From Escarpia spicata (taxonomy: Eukaryota > Annelida > Polychaeta > Sabellida > Siboglinidae): a stretch of DNA of 64,000 nucleotides. A program made the translations under genes and the position numbers. How positions within the stretch are numbered: position 1 is the first letter of the stretch; every line of letters starts with the position of its first letter. Below, in pieces: positions 25,352-46,115 of the stretch. The stretch is from NCBI GenBank assembly GCA_963995525.1, contig OZ023206.1, forward strand, positions 49,917,213 to 49,981,212. Reading direction: 5' to 3'. Below the pieces are notes generated by a model that worked only from the letters and a program-made list of their open reading frames with translations, made no database searches and was not told where the DNA came from.

Positions 25352-25741
25352 AGTTAACTAAGTGCTTCATGATGTGAGGAATAACAAACTGTGTCTGCTG
25401 TGTAGGTACGTGTCACAGACAATTGAAGTATTTTTGAAGTTAACTAAGTGCTTCATGATGTGAGGAATAACAATCTGTGTCTGCTAGGGAGGTACGTGTC
25501 ACAGGCAATTAGAGGTATGTTGGAGTTAACTAAGTGCTTCATGATGTGAGGAATAACAAACAGTGTCTGCTCGGGAGGTACGTGTCACAGACAATTAGAG
25601 TTATGTTGGAGTTAACTAAGTGTTTCAAGATTTGAGGAATAACAAAGGTGTCTGCTGGGGAGGTACGTTTCAACGATAATTGGAGTATTGTTTGAGTTAA
25701 CTAAGTGCTTCATGATGTGAAGAACAACAAACTGTGTCTGC
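25352..25741. repeat. 86-bp tandem repeat, about 4.5 copies
   Basis: AGTTAACTAAGTGCTTCATG begins copies at 25352, 25438, 25524, 25610 (here GTTTCAAG) and 25695. Each continues TGTGAGGAATAACAAACTGT and GAGGTACGTGTCACAG. The array abuts the right terminus of the giant inverted repeat, and its first bases overlap the putative GTT duplication. Confidence 0.95.
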
Positions 25742-27216
<1,475 letters not shown>

Positions 27217-27300
27217 CCTTACAGACAGATATATAGATACATAGATAGATTAGACAGACATTGACCAAAATAAGCCGGCGGAAAGTCTCAACTATTGCAG

Positions 27301-27799
27301 GTGACACACAACCCAGCAACACTGATTGCGTCACTTCCTGTTCCGGTCTCACCAATGGAGACTACCAGTCGTGCACCAGCTGTTATATGTACGTGACGTG
27401 CAGCAATGGAATCACGTACAAAGACCGTCGGTGTCCGGCGAGACTTGTTTGGGACGACAACAAGAAGAGATGTGGATGGAAGAGTGCGACTTGCTCACCG
27501 GCGAAAAAAAGTACGCGAGTTGTGCAACAGTTGGTATATCAATTTGTACCTTTACCACTTGCAAGCAGCTATAACTGCACGAGACTGTAGTGGAGTAACA
27601 CCAGTACTCGTACAGGAACACACAGGCCGCGTCAGACACACATACACACGCATGCACGCACACACACGCGCGCACACACACACGCACACACACGTACAGA
27701 CACATCACATTCTTTTTTATGTTAATGAAACACTAGCAAATCAGAATTTTAACGGAACGGAGCGATATTTATTGTAGGTAATTAGTACGACGACACTCT

Positions 27800-27849
<50 letters not shown>

Positions 27850-29094
27850 TTTGTGTGTGTGGTTTCTTATCATGGATATTATGCTGTTTCAGGCGGTGTC
27901 TTCTACATGAACCTGGAGGAGAAGGACCTTGGTGCAGCCTACATTGATGGTACAACTTGGCAGATGCTGCCGGGATTCCCCGAGTTTGGCATCCCCGCCC
28001 CTACAGCGACTGGGATGTGTAACACGGCTGTCTTCTACACATTCACGCCACCTGTTTGTATCAAGACCCTCCGCTTCCAGATCACCACCAACTCCACCGA
28101 GGAATGGTTTGCGTTTGGTGTAGGTGACGACGATGCCCTCACAGTGTGTAAGTATACACAGAGTAGCTATATGTATTTACTTACAATAGACAATTACACA
28201 TTTGTTTAACATAATCACAAATTAAATTAATTATTTCTTTGCTAGTTATAAATGAAAACAGGCATTACAAAAACTTGATTGCAAGATGTATAGAACATTA
28301 TACTGAAACATTACAATTTTGTGTATACACCTGCGATTTTCGATTCTTGTACGGTGCGATGAGAAAGTATTATAAAGACCAAGTGGTGAATAGTTATATG
28401 CTACATTCACAATTACAATCATTTATTTAACAAACTATATCAGCCATACTAGTTAAATCGAATTTCAGTTATGTGTAAAATATGTGAAAGATGATGGACT
28501 TTTCCAATGCTTTCTTTTGATCTGCAAAGCAAAAGTGTTGTTGAATGTTAAAGCATCACAATGGGCGTAATCATACACCAATGTGAACTGTCATTACATA
28601 TTAAACTAAGTCTTATTCTATACGTATAGTTAAGTTAAGGTAATAAAATGGTATATATTATAAATATTGCAATACGTGTTGATCCTGTTTCAAAACTGTT
28701 TAATAAATGATACATTATATACTGTATAAAAGATTTGTTTGTTGAAATTAAATTAAATCATTCACTATTTAATTGATTTTTGAATATATGAATGTCGAAC
28801 GTAAAGCCTGTTTGCTTCGTTTCAGGGGAGCGAGGTCGTACTCTTCTCTATACCACCTTAGGCGAACGTTATCTATTAACATACGTGTCCAACCTACAGA
28901 GTTCGTCGGTAGCTGTGATTGGAAATGAATTGTTTACAACCCCCCTGTGTGCGCAAATCACCCCTGGAGTCGTCTCGTATTCCTTCAGTCAGGGGGTCGG
29001 CTACAATGTTATTGGAGACATGTTCTTCAAGCGAATATCTTCAGTTCCGTTCACCTTCTCTGTGAACGTTGTTCCATACTTCATGACTCCTTAG
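27301..29094 (+). CDS. Secreted chitin-binding (CBM14/peritrophin-A) protein, three 3' exons
   Basis: Exon A follows an acceptor at 27300 (ACTATTGCAG) and encodes one peritrophin-A-type domain: C-VTS-C, DYQSCTSCYMYVTC, CPARLVWDDNKKRC and ATC. It probably ends near 27507 at AAAAAAA/GTACGC. Exon B starts at 27892 after GCTGTTTCAG, begins GGVFYMNLEEKDLGAAYIDG and ends near 28147 at GTGT/GTAAGT. Exon C starts at 28826 after TTCGTTTCAG and runs to a TAG at 29092-29094. Every visible junction is phase 1, so the reading frame closes across all three. CBM14 domains bind chitin outside the cell; exons B and C encode about 175 residues of a beta-rich-looking domain I do not recognise. Upstream exons with a signal peptide are not visible. 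Confidence 0.7.
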
Positions 29095-34799
<5,705 letters not shown>

Positions 34800-34816
34800 A
34801 GTAAACTAAACCTGTT

Positions 34817-36480
34817 TTGATTAAATCTTTAACTTTAATCACAAACCAAATATTAACTTCTGGTATCTTTCCTGATAAACTCAAAATAGCCAAATTAATA
34901 CATATTTATAAAAAGGGGACGATACCCTATTCTGCAACTACAGACCAATATCAATCTTACCTGCATTTTCAAAAGCAATCGAAACATTTATTTATAACCA
35001 GCTTGAATCTTTCTTTAAAAGACAAACTTATCTACGATGACCAATATGGATTTAGAAAGGATCATTCAACTGCATTTACCGCTTCGAATTAAGAACTGGA
35101 TTTACTATCCACACTTGTTAATAATCTACCTGGACATTTCAAAAGTATTTGATATCCTGGACCACTTAATATTAATAGAAAAGTTGAGTTTCATGGCATA
35201 AAACGAGTAGCCCTAGATCTATTCAAAAACTATGTTAAACAAATAGAAAAAAAATTTGAAGAAACCCAATCTGAAATGCTTAATATCTCAACAGGCGCAC
35301 TTCAAGGATCAATTCTAGGCCCTTTGTTATTCTTAGTCTTGATTAATGACTTTGCCCAATCTAATCCAAAATTATACTATAATACGTATGTATCTCTCAA
35401 GTACTAGATTCTTTTGTACAATGTGAAAACAATGAAAATGTGGAATCTCTAATCAACAAATGTAAATAAATAAAAATATAATTTTCAAAGAAACTAGAAG
35501 AAATATTAATATGATAAACCCATAAAATCTACAAATATATAACACAAACATTGATAGGGTAAAGAAGTTAATTTTCCTAGGCCTAAGTGGTTTAATGAAT
35601 AATTAAACAGACACAGTCATATGGATAAAATCTCAAATAGATGCTCCAGGAATACAGGTACCCTAACTATACTTAAACGATTGTTACCTCTGAATATACA
35701 ACTCTCTGATATTATCACATCTAAATTATGTTAGCATGTAAATTGCTTCCGGACTCGGTTACATTCATAGTTTTGAAAATATGGTAAGTTACCTTTCCGA
35801 GTTCTATTTTGCTCAGAACAGAGCTTTCGACCTCTTCACGACGTCTTCATCAGCATTGGTCAGCGCCACTCTCGGTCGTCAGGTGACTATGTTGGTAACT
35901 GTCACGTGACAACACTTCCAGGAAGATCGCGGGAAAGTCGAAAAGTTCCGTTCTTAGCAACATGAAAGGTAACTCTGAAAGGTAACTTACCATATTTTCA
36001 AATCTAAATTATGGTTTAACGGCCTAGGGCTATAGATGTGAGAGAATTATAAGTAAGTAAATTTAACGCTAACACCAATGCACTGTTCAGATGTCTTATA
36101 TTACTAAAAGTAGAACATCTTTTAAATGTTCACGACTTAAAACTATTCCATAAATATTCACGCAATAAACTACCCGTATCTCTATAAAACTTGCCATTTG
36201 TTCAAAACAACAGTTATCGCAAATTTTACACTGTCAGTATAACATTCATCAATCAGGTTACATTATGAATTAGCCCAACGAAGCTTCAGGTATAGTTTGC
36301 CACATACAATATATAATGCACCAGATTTAATAAAGAACAAGATCACCACTCACACTTTATATGCCTTTGCAACTTATTCCAAGCTTTATTATCTGAATAC
36401 TCTTGCTGAGCAGTGTACAATCCCAAACTGTTATATATGTAATAGGGATATCTTTGGACGCCAACTGTGCCTCTTGTAAT
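34817..36480 (+). pseudogene. Degraded LINE reverse-transcriptase fragment (first copy)
   Basis: Translation at 34817-35092 contains LTLITNQILTSGIFPDKLKI and YDDQYGFRKDHSTAF. Pieces of the RT core (GALQGSILGPLLF near 35297) and the C-terminal region (about 36060-36480) follow in other frames. The same features in the same order occur in the fuller element at 40300-41777, so this is an older, more mutated member of that family. It contains a later insertion at 35731-36001. Confidence 0.75.
35731..36001. mobile_element. Small non-autonomous element with TIRs, flanked by a 12-bp direct repeat
   Basis: TTGAAAATATGGTAAGTTAC at 35773 and its reverse complement ending at 36001 form near-perfect terminal inverted repeats of about 26 bp. 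The interior includes CTCTTCACGACGTCTTCATC. The sequence ATCTAAATTATG flanks the block at 35719-35730 and 36002-36013. The 12-bp duplication includes about 42 bp outside the left TIR (35731-35772), so either the insertion was larger than the TIR unit or the duplication came from another mechanism. Confidence 0.7.
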
Positions 36481-37010
36481 AAATTACTTAATTTAAAAAC
36501 CAACTGTTTGTACGTTTGTGTTTTTAGTAAGTGTAATACATAATATCATGTACATTTATCTTGTAGTAATGCACCAATTGTACTAGGGATTGTTTTCTTT
36601 TATGAATCAAATAAGAGATGGCTGCTCGTGGATAGACGTGTATTCTGGTGTGTCCCGAGCTTTGAATAGTTTTTGTGGTGGGGAGGCGTTGGAGTGTGGA
36701 GATTTTCAAGGTGGGTGATTGACCGAAGGAGATAGAGCACGCTGAACTTTTCGGACTTTGTGAAAGTGCTAGATGGAGGTTGCTTAGCTGCTATTAGTTC
36801 CATAACTTAAGCCTGAAATCGACGCACATTACGCCTTAAGGCTAAGCCTGAAATCGATGCACATTACGCTTCAGTGTTAGTGTGTGCCTGTGTAGCAGGG
36901 TGCATTACGTAACAACGTCTGGCATTGGCAAACAACGCCGGACAGTGGAACTGTAGACACCCACTTCTTATTGTGTTCCGCATGACTGCGTTTGCAAGTT
37001 GGCTTACAAT

Positions 37011-37742
37011 ATGCCGAGGTCGCGTAGAGCAAGCAATGTCGAGGACAACAAAGAAGATCAGTTAGTTCTAAGACTAATTGCAGTCCTCAACGATTCAGCG
37101 GTGCTGAACAAAATGAAACAGGTTCTCTTTCCGGATGAACTCGTCAAAGAGATTCTTGAATTGAGACAAACGTTCAAAAACTTTCAACAGCAACTGGATG
37201 AAAAAAACAATAAAATTGCACTGCTTGAAGATAAGGTTACTCATCTCCAGAACCAAATTGATGACAATGAACAATATGGCCGTAGGGCAAACCTACGTTT
37301 CAGTGGCATTGAGGAGACAGGTCATGGGGAGGACCTTGAGTCAAAGCTCATAGAAATTTGTAACGAGCACATGGAAATCAGTCCTGCTGTATTGGCCAGC
37401 GACTTTGAACGGGTACCCAGAATTGGTCGCAAAACGGACACCTCCACCAGGCCGCGACCCGTAATCGTCCGCTTCAAATCGGAGAAGACACGCGACAAAG
37501 TGTTTCAGTCAAGAGCTTCACTTAAACAAAAGAACGAACGAGTAGCCGAGCGAAGTTTGAAGATCTTCATAAATGAAGATTTGACAACAATGCGCTCAAA
37601 GTTGGCTTACGCAACAAGAGTGTTGAAAAAGGCAAACAAAATCAGAGACTGCTGGACGTACAATGGGAACATTGTAATCAAAGATGTCAACAACGTGATT
37701 CACAGGATATACACCTCGAATGAGCTGGACAAGTACCAATGA
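37011..37742 (+). CDS. LINE ORF1 protein (coiled coil plus RRM-like RNA-binding region)
   Basis: The first in-frame ATG is at 37011 (MPRSRRASNVEDNKEDQLVL). Residues about 45-85 form a heptad-rich coiled coil (FQQQLDEKNNKIALLEDKVT). The stretch NEQYGRRANLRFSGIEE and, later, RPRPVIVRFKSEKTRDKVFQ are characteristic of the RNA-binding core of LINE ORF1 proteins. The protein is about 243 residues and has no internal stop, while the adjacent ORF2 is broken. It would coat the element RNA as a trimer by analogy with L1 ORF1p; this is inference. Confidence 0.8.
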   Translation: MPRSRRASNVEDNKEDQLVLRLIAVLNDSAVLNKMKQVLFPDELVKEILELRQTFKNFQQQLDEKNNKIALLEDKVTHLQNQIDDNEQYGRRANLRFSGIEETGHGEDLESKLIEICNEHMEISPAVLASDFERVPRIGRKTDTSTRPRPVIVRFKSEKTRDKVFQSRASLKQKNERVAERSLKIFINEDLTTMRSKLAYATRVLKKANKIRDCWTYNGNIVIKDVNNVIHRIYTSNELDKYQ

Positions 37743-37886
37743 CATGCAAGGCATAGCACCAAATGACGGTGATAATGATGTGAACAATTAGTTATTGCTC
37801 ACGTGACATTTCTGACTGACACGAAATGTAGTTCTGCGATTGGCAATGTCTGCTGTATGAACTGTACGTTTGTAAATAAGTTGGTC

Positions 37887-38410
37887 AATATCTTGTTTTG
37901 TTATTTGCAGTGTTCCCTATATCAACTTTTTTTTAAATATATCTTAGTGCAGTTTGCTACTCACTTGTGTCGTGACTTGCGATATGGTTTCTGTTTAATG
38001 CTTCTTTATTTTCCACCCGACTTTTTATTTATAATATAATAACCTATGCATTTATATATATATTGGAAATGTGTTGGTTAAAATGAATTACATTGTATTA
38101 GCATTTGTAATGTCTGCTATAGGAATTATATGTATGTAAAAAAGTTGGGTAAAGGGTACCTGCTTTTGTATTTACGTACCTTTACTTTCAATATCTTGTT
38201 TTGTTATTCTTTTAAATATCTTATATAATTTTTTTTAAATCTCTTAGTGCAATTTGTCACTCACTTGTGTCGTGACTTGTGATTCGTTTTCTGTTTAATG
38301 TTTATTTATTTTCCACACATGACTTTTTATTTGTTATAATATAATAACCTTTTTGCATTTTTTTGCATTTATATTTGTTGGAAATGTGTTGGTTAGAATG
38401 CATTACAATG
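37887..38410. repeat. Tandem duplication between LINE ORF1 and ORF2
   Basis: CAATATCTTGTTTTGTTATT, CACTTGTGTCGTGACTTG, TTCTGTTTAATG and GGAAATGTGTTGGTTA appear in order at 37887-38085 and again at about 38190-38400. The unit is roughly 300 bp, with indels. Confidence 0.8.
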
Positions 38411-38672
38411 CACTAGCTCCTACTACTAGAAATAGTTTTGTTCTTAAGTTTGTTTGTTTGTTTGTTTTTTTCTTGTATTTTTTCTAAACATAATCTGTTT
38501 CTTTTCTATCTCCGACACTTTAAGTAGCTACTTATCATGCACCGCTTTAGCTTTACATGAACAAAATACAAATATTATTAAACAAAATCTAGTAACTCAA
38601 ACATTAAAGGCACACACTCATTGAAACACATTGAAAATATGCTGGTCTCATTAAAATTTAAAATACACTGAA

Positions 38673-41600
38673 ATGATAACTGACGAAACTTTTCTCCAAT
38701 TTACAGGTGGTATTACAAATAATTGTCTAAATAATATTCTAAACATCATTAATACTGTTGATGAAAATAATGAATTGCCAACAATACGCCGATCGTCATA
38801 TTATGATTTGGAAATTTTTTATTTGTTAGTTCAAAACAAAAATAAACATTTCAGTATCCTAAGCTCAAATATACAGTCCATTAATGCAAAATTTAGTGAG
38901 CTCGAGGCATTTGTAAATGACTTGTCTTGCTTAAATTTAAAATTTAGCATAATATGTCTCCAAGAGAGTTGGTTATCTGATAATGATGACTTATCACTAA
39001 TTCAATTAAATGGATATGACTGTATATCCCAAGGAAAAAGTTGCAGCACCAAAGGGGGATTATTAATATATATATAGATAAACACTTTGATTATGAAGTA
39101 AAGATGAAATTAAATATGTATGAACAATGGGAGGGACAAATAATACAAGTAAATGGAGGAGGCTTTTCGCAAACAGTAACTATAGGAAATATATACCGAC
39201 CTCCAAGGCCTTTAACTGAAATAAATGAAAACTATAACGAATTGATAAATGAATGTACAATGGTCATATCATCTATGCAACATCATCAAAACAACAACCT
39301 TATTCTTGCAGGGGACTACAATATAAATATGCTAAAAATAAACGAGCAACAACACTGTAGCACTTTCTTTGACATGTTAACTTCATTTAGTCTCTTCCCC
39401 CAAATTACTCTCCCTACAAGGTTCACAACATGTACAGGTACACTTATTGAGAATTTTTTTGGTAATTTAATAGCATATTTTGAAAAGTACAGCAGGAATA
39501 TTAATTAAAAAAAATTCTGATCATCAACCATATTTTATGCTTATGAAGACAACTCTAAAAGAGGAACATACTACAAAATGTATACGAGTTAATGTAAAAA
39601 ATAAAGAGGCTATGGTAAAAGTCAGAAATGATATAATCTCTTCTGAAAAAGAAAAAAAAAATATATAAGTTCAAATGCTAATCCAAACCATAATTGTAAC
39701 ATTATCATCAATGAAATAAATCAAGCTAAAAATAAATATATGACTAGCAAGTTAGTGAAATTTAATAAATATAAACATAAAAAATCTATATGGATAACTC
39801 GAAGCTTGCTAACCTCATTACGATACAGAGACAAACCTTACAAACAATTAAAAATCACAAACCCTGAATCTTCTGAATATGACGTATTATTTATTAATCT
39901 AAAAACATACAATAGTATTTTGAAAAGAAGTTTTCGCAAAGGAAAGCAATCATATTTTGACAAATGTTTTAATCAATTTAAATTTTATATAAAAAACACT
40001 TGGAAAACTATAAATGAAATCCTGTCTAAACATAAAATTAATAAATCATTTCCAAAATATTTTAAAGAATCCGATTCAATTGTGGCAGACAAATTATTAA
40101 TTGCAAATAAATTAAATACATTATTTACCAATATAGGTAGTAATCTGGCTAATTATATTAAATACACAGGCATTCATGATCATTCATATTATCTAAATAA
40201 AATAGTAAACTGTAATTTTACATTTAAATATGTTGAAGAAGATTCCACAAAAAGAACAATAATTAATCTACCCAACAAAAGTAGCTGTGGGTGTGATGGT
40301 CTATCTACCAAACTCCTAAAAATGCTTGAACCTGCATTAACCAAATCTTTAACTTTAATAACAAATCAAGTATTAACCACAGGAATATTCCCTGATAAAC
40401 TAAAAATTGCTCAGGTAATTCTCATTTATAAAAAGGTGAGCCAGCAGTATTAAATAAGTATAGACCCATATCTCTTCTACCAGCTATTTCAAAAGTACTT
40501 GAAAAAAATATTGTTGACCAATTATTATCGTATTTAAAAGACTAAGCTTTTTTTGACCATCAGTATGGATTCCGACCTAAACATTCAACTGAATACGCAG
40601 CACTAGAATTAATAGATAGAATAATAACGAAACTGGATAAGGATGAAATACCCATTAATATTTACCTAGATCTTTCCAAAGCCTTTGATACCATTGACCA
40701 TTTAATTTTAATTGACAAATTGAAATATTATGGTATACATGGAACAAATCTGAACTTATTCAGCAGTTACCTAACAAATCGTAAACAATATACGGAAATT
40801 GACAATACAAAATCAAATATGTTATCAATAACAACAGGTGTACCACAAGGTTCAATCTTAGGACCCCTGTTATTCATCATATATATCAATGGTTTTGCAC
40901 AAGCCAGTAAAATGTTTAATTTCATAATGTATGCTGATGATACAACTCTATCAAGTACACTAAACACTTTCAGCGATAACATACATGACGACAATTTAGA
41001 ATCTTTAATAAATGAAGAACTTTAAAAAATAAATGAATGGCTCAAAATAAATAAATTATCGCTAAACATAGCAAAATCTCAATACATGACATTTCAAAAG
41101 GCAAAGAAAAATATACAGACACTTACTCTGAAGATAGACAATGTAAATATTGAACAAGTCAAAGAATAACATTTTTGGGGTTTAATTATAGATAAAAATC
41201 TAAACTGGAAAAAGCACACTGAAAAAATATCAAATGCTTGTTCTAAAAAAATTGGCATTTTCAATAAATTGAAACGTGTTACCTCTTCATATTAAAATAA
41301 TATTATATAATTATTTAATAGTGCCACACATTAATTATTGCATAATGGTGTGGGACTATCAATCAAATAGAATAATAAAACTTCAAAAAGAAGCCCTGAG
41401 AATTATTATCTTAAGTAATTATACTTCCCACACAGAACCACTTCACACAAAAACTCAACTTGTTAAAAGTAGATGACATTCTTAAATTACAACAATTAAA
41501 ATTTTACTATAAATATTTACATAATGACTTACCAGTTTATTTTAAAAACTGGAGGATGATGTTTAACTATGAGGTACATAAACATAATACAAGAGTCAAA

Positions 41601-41777
41601 AATAAAATATACACTTATAAAATTAAACATGAATTTGCTAAGAAATGTCTTAGGCATAATTTGCCACTTTTATTAAATACCATTCCTGATATTGTCAAAG
41701 AAAAGCTTAGTACACACAGTTCACAAGGATTTGCCAAGTATGTTAAACTTTATTTTGTTTACAAAACTATCAAGTAA
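38673..41777 (+). pseudogene. LINE ORF2: endonuclease and reverse transcriptase, broken
   Basis: The endonuclease region has FSILSSNIQSINAKF, IICLQESWL, GNIYRPPRP and LAGDYNINML (catalytic Asn/Glu/Asp-type motifs). The RT region has SSCGCDGLSTKLLK, HQYGFRPKHSTEYAALEL, YLDLSKAFDTIDH, TGVPQGSILGPLLFIIYING and the YADD catalytic box MYADDTTLSS. The ORF changes frame near 39060 and near 39500, and has stop codons near 40450, 40545, 41023 and 41167. Comparison with its older relative at 34817 shows the same domain order. It cannot make a full-length protein as assembled. Confidence 0.85.
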
Positions 41778-42150
41778 CATGCACCAGGCAAAATTGCTAT
41801 ATATGTATGCAAAATTAAGAACCGACAACCACCTGTCAACTTGTCAAAAAAACAGTACCTAAACGACGAACTCAATAATCATGTAAGCTTGCTCACACTA
41901 CACACAATACATACTATGTTTGGTTTTTTTCTGGAAGAATTTGATTAGGTGATGTATTGATTCAGTTAAAGTTTTATTACAAAAGGTGGCTCCTCGATAG
42001 CGACTACCACAGTCTTAGAGGAGTCTCCTGACCCTACTTTTCGTTATTTGTCATACATTATACCATGTTTACCATAAGGTTATGTATTTGTATTATTTAA
42101 TTTTTACATGGATGTATTGTATGTATTATTTGAAATGTCTGGGTCAAATA

Positions 42151-43064
42151 AAACAAATTCTTCTTCTAAAAATAATCGATGAAATTGCCTTTCAGAGTTG
42201 CTCCTACGACAGCGACTATAATTATTCTCAGTAACATATTACTGAGATATTACATGTTCTTTTGTTTTCCTACCATACATTTTATATTTATCACCTCTTC
42301 AATTCGAATGTAAACATATTGTATGGTTTTTATTACGATTATTGTGTATTTGCGACAAATAAATATATCCTGTTTCTCCAAAATACAATTGTCCCGGTCT
42401 TCCACACTGTTCTTTATTATATGTTGTTTATAGTTAGCCTTTTTCAAACGACGTCTGATGGTGTCACTTAACTTTTATTTTGTTTCAGAACTCACAAATG
42501 TTTGTGACAGAACTGTCAACAATAAAGTATCAAAGCTGCAAAATCTCGCGGGCATTGACAACAACAACTGTCACGGTGTGTGCACCAGCACGACATAGGA
42601 CATCGAAGCACGTCACACAATGTCAACACAAAAACGACAAAACATGTGACGGAATGACTTATGGCACAATATTTAGCGTTTATGCAGACATCAACTCCCT
42701 GTGTCGGGGAACCATTCAAGTGTGACAGTTGTGCAGCAGATATAAAGGTTTGTTTGCTTTCTCATATAATTGAGAAACCTCTGTTTGACACACGTGGAAG
42801 ACATTCTTTTCCGAGGAACGGTTTAAAGCTGCACATTGAGACAGATTTTTAAATGTGACACTTGTGGAAAATGTCTTAACAATGTTGTTTTGAAACTATA
42901 ATGTGCCACTTTCGTAAACACTACGAGTAGTGGGAAACTATTGAAATGTGATGTACTCTAGTGATAACACGTTTATGTGTTTGTTTGCAATAGTGCATCG
43001 AGGACAACAGCACAATACAAAATAATGTGTGTGTGAAAAGGTTCGAAACAAAAACAGTTTAATT
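42151..43064. other. Upstream region of the zinc-finger gene; possible small exons
   Basis: AT-rich sequence. A weak TTTATTTTGTTTCAG acceptor-like site at about 42487 precedes an open stretch, and GEPFKCDSCAADIKVCLLSH near 42707-42765 looks like a decayed zinc-finger repeat. No promoter is evident. Confidence 0.4.
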
Positions 43065-44411
<1,347 letters not shown>

Positions 44412-45480
44412 AAACGCATGTACGTATCCACACCGGTAAGAATCTCTACCAATGCGATACCCGTGGAGCACACTTGTCACAAAGTGGAAATCTGAAGAAG
44501 CATGTCCGTATCCACACCGGAGAGAAACCTTTCAAATGTGATACATGTGGCGCACGGTTCGATTTGAAATAACGTGGCTGTTCTCATAATGAACCGGAGC
44601 CAACTTGATACGTGTGGCTTCCAGTTCACAACAAGTGGCAATTTTAAGTCGGACATGCGCACTCGCAATGTTAATAAATGATTGAGATGTAACATATTTT
44701 CTCAGTCATTTTTTTAGAATGGTTTAGGAAAAAAACAAGTTGACATTCGCATATCACATTTAAGGTGTGATACGTGTGGACAACAGATCAGAAACAGTAG
44801 TATGTTAAATATGTTTGTTGTTTGTGGGTACTTGTACCGATGTGAAATGTTTCAAATGCACCACATACACAAAACAGTGTTCGGGAATGTGATTTTCACA
44901 ATAAAAATCCTTCTTTTGATATGTTCTGTCTGTGTAACGCCTCACAACGTTTGTTGATGACGTGACATGAACAGCCTGATTTCTCATATCTTACTGTAGG
45001 CAAGAGTTTCGTGGACTAGGTTGTCAAGCAGGCTAATCTTTAGTGCATAGGCCCACCTGAATAAATTTGTGTTTTCGGCAACCCGTTCGAACCTATTCAA
45101 TTGTAGCTGCTCGTAAAATTGTCTACAACATGATAAGACAAGTATGTCATTAAACAGCGACACCGTTGCGGTCAACCACATAGCCCACGCTACTCTGGGA
45201 GTTTGGATGTAGATCTACGGGTCGACGTGACGAAGCGTTACGCGGAGGTGGGAGTGTACGTTAGCTTGCTTAGCTGCAACGTTTGAATGATAATGCTCAA
45301 AATATACCAAATTAGGTATGTCTTTTAGGGTTCTCGGGGTAACAATAAAAACCGGCTCCAACATACCTTCAATATTATTATCACTTCTAGCAAAATGATG
45401 CCTGGTAGTTAATTGTTAGTCGCGGCAGTATTATTGACCAAATGTTAGAAAACAAACTACATCACTACATGTATTTCGTC
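44412..45480. other. Zinc-finger remnants, then no gene seen
   Basis: Up to about 44690 decayed finger units continue in the frame lost at 44293, for example [20 protein letters not shown] near 44478-44535. Beyond that the sequence is non-coding by eye. Confidence 0.6.
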
Positions 45481-46115
45481 GATGACGAATCAAGTGCGTC
45501 GTGTTTGCCAGGTGGCATATTGTCACCTCCGAAGCATAGCGTTATTTCGGAAATGTCTTACCACTAATGCCTGCAGAACCATTGTGAATGTCTTGGTCAT
45601 GTCACGTATTGATTACTGCAACGCAGTGTTATATGGTCTGCCGGAGATGCACTTGCGAAAGCTGTAGATGGTACAGAATTCCACAGCAAATAACTTTGCC
45701 GTCCGCATCAGTGACATTTGTGCAATATTGACAATCGGTTATGTACTTAGGTTGAAGTTATTTATGTATTTTTTTAAAAATAATTAGCATATTATATGCA
45801 TTTATATAATTTAATTTAAGCACATTATTTACTTTAGGTATTTAAACGGCTAATTCATTTAATTTATGTATAATATATACACTTGTAAATATATATATTG
45901 ATTTTTATTCAGGTTTATCTAACTGACATTTTATGTAATTTGTATATGCTACTTTTAAATCATATTCGTTTAACTTTCTATTTAATATTTATATTTAATA
46001 TGTTTTAGGTCATTTAATGTATTTTACTTATGCTCTACGATTGTCAGCGACTTTGAGCAGATTTGTTATCCGGACACACGGCGCTCTATAAATGCTTTAT
46101 AATAATAATAATGTA
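45480..46115 (+). mobile_element. 3' end of a LINE (CR1/L2-like), 5'-truncated
   Basis: The frame at 45482-45667 reads HLRSIALFRKCLTTNACRTI and VMSRIDYCNAVLYGLPE, the conserved stretch after the RT palm in CR1/L2/Jockey-type elements. It then stops, and the frame resumes as a short remnant. The copy ends CGGCGCTCTATAAATGCTTT followed by ATAATAATAATAATG, a typical tail of this LINE group. Confidence 0.75.

Larger units (their letters stand above)
19406..25352. repeat. Right arm of the giant inverted repeat
   Basis: This ~5.9-kb arm is the most intact copy and is the best guide to the original arm. It mirrors the left arm from the spacer outwards: a 100-codon open frame, a (GT)n microsatellite, a short hairpin element, open-frame remnants near 22.8-23.4 kb, and the terminal TCTAATAT-type end. 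Left-arm sequence with no partner here marks later insertions on the left or losses on the right. From 23408 to 25352 I see no protein-coding signal apart from the mirrored arm sequence. Confidence 0.7.
36840..42150 (+). mobile_element. Non-LTR retrotransposon (Jockey/CR1-like), ORF1 open, ORF2 broken
   Basis: The order is a 5' region, an ORF1 (37011-37742), an AT-rich spacer with a tandem duplication, an apurinic-type endonuclease plus reverse transcriptase ORF2 (38673-41777) and a 3' tail ending GGGTCAAATAAAACAAATTC near 42150. The 5' boundary is not defined; a short repeated stretch AAGCCTGAAATCGA at 36811 and 36845 lies just upstream of ORF1. The two-ORF layout is that of a standard target-primed retrotransposon. 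The family is present at least twice in this window. Confidence 0.8.
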
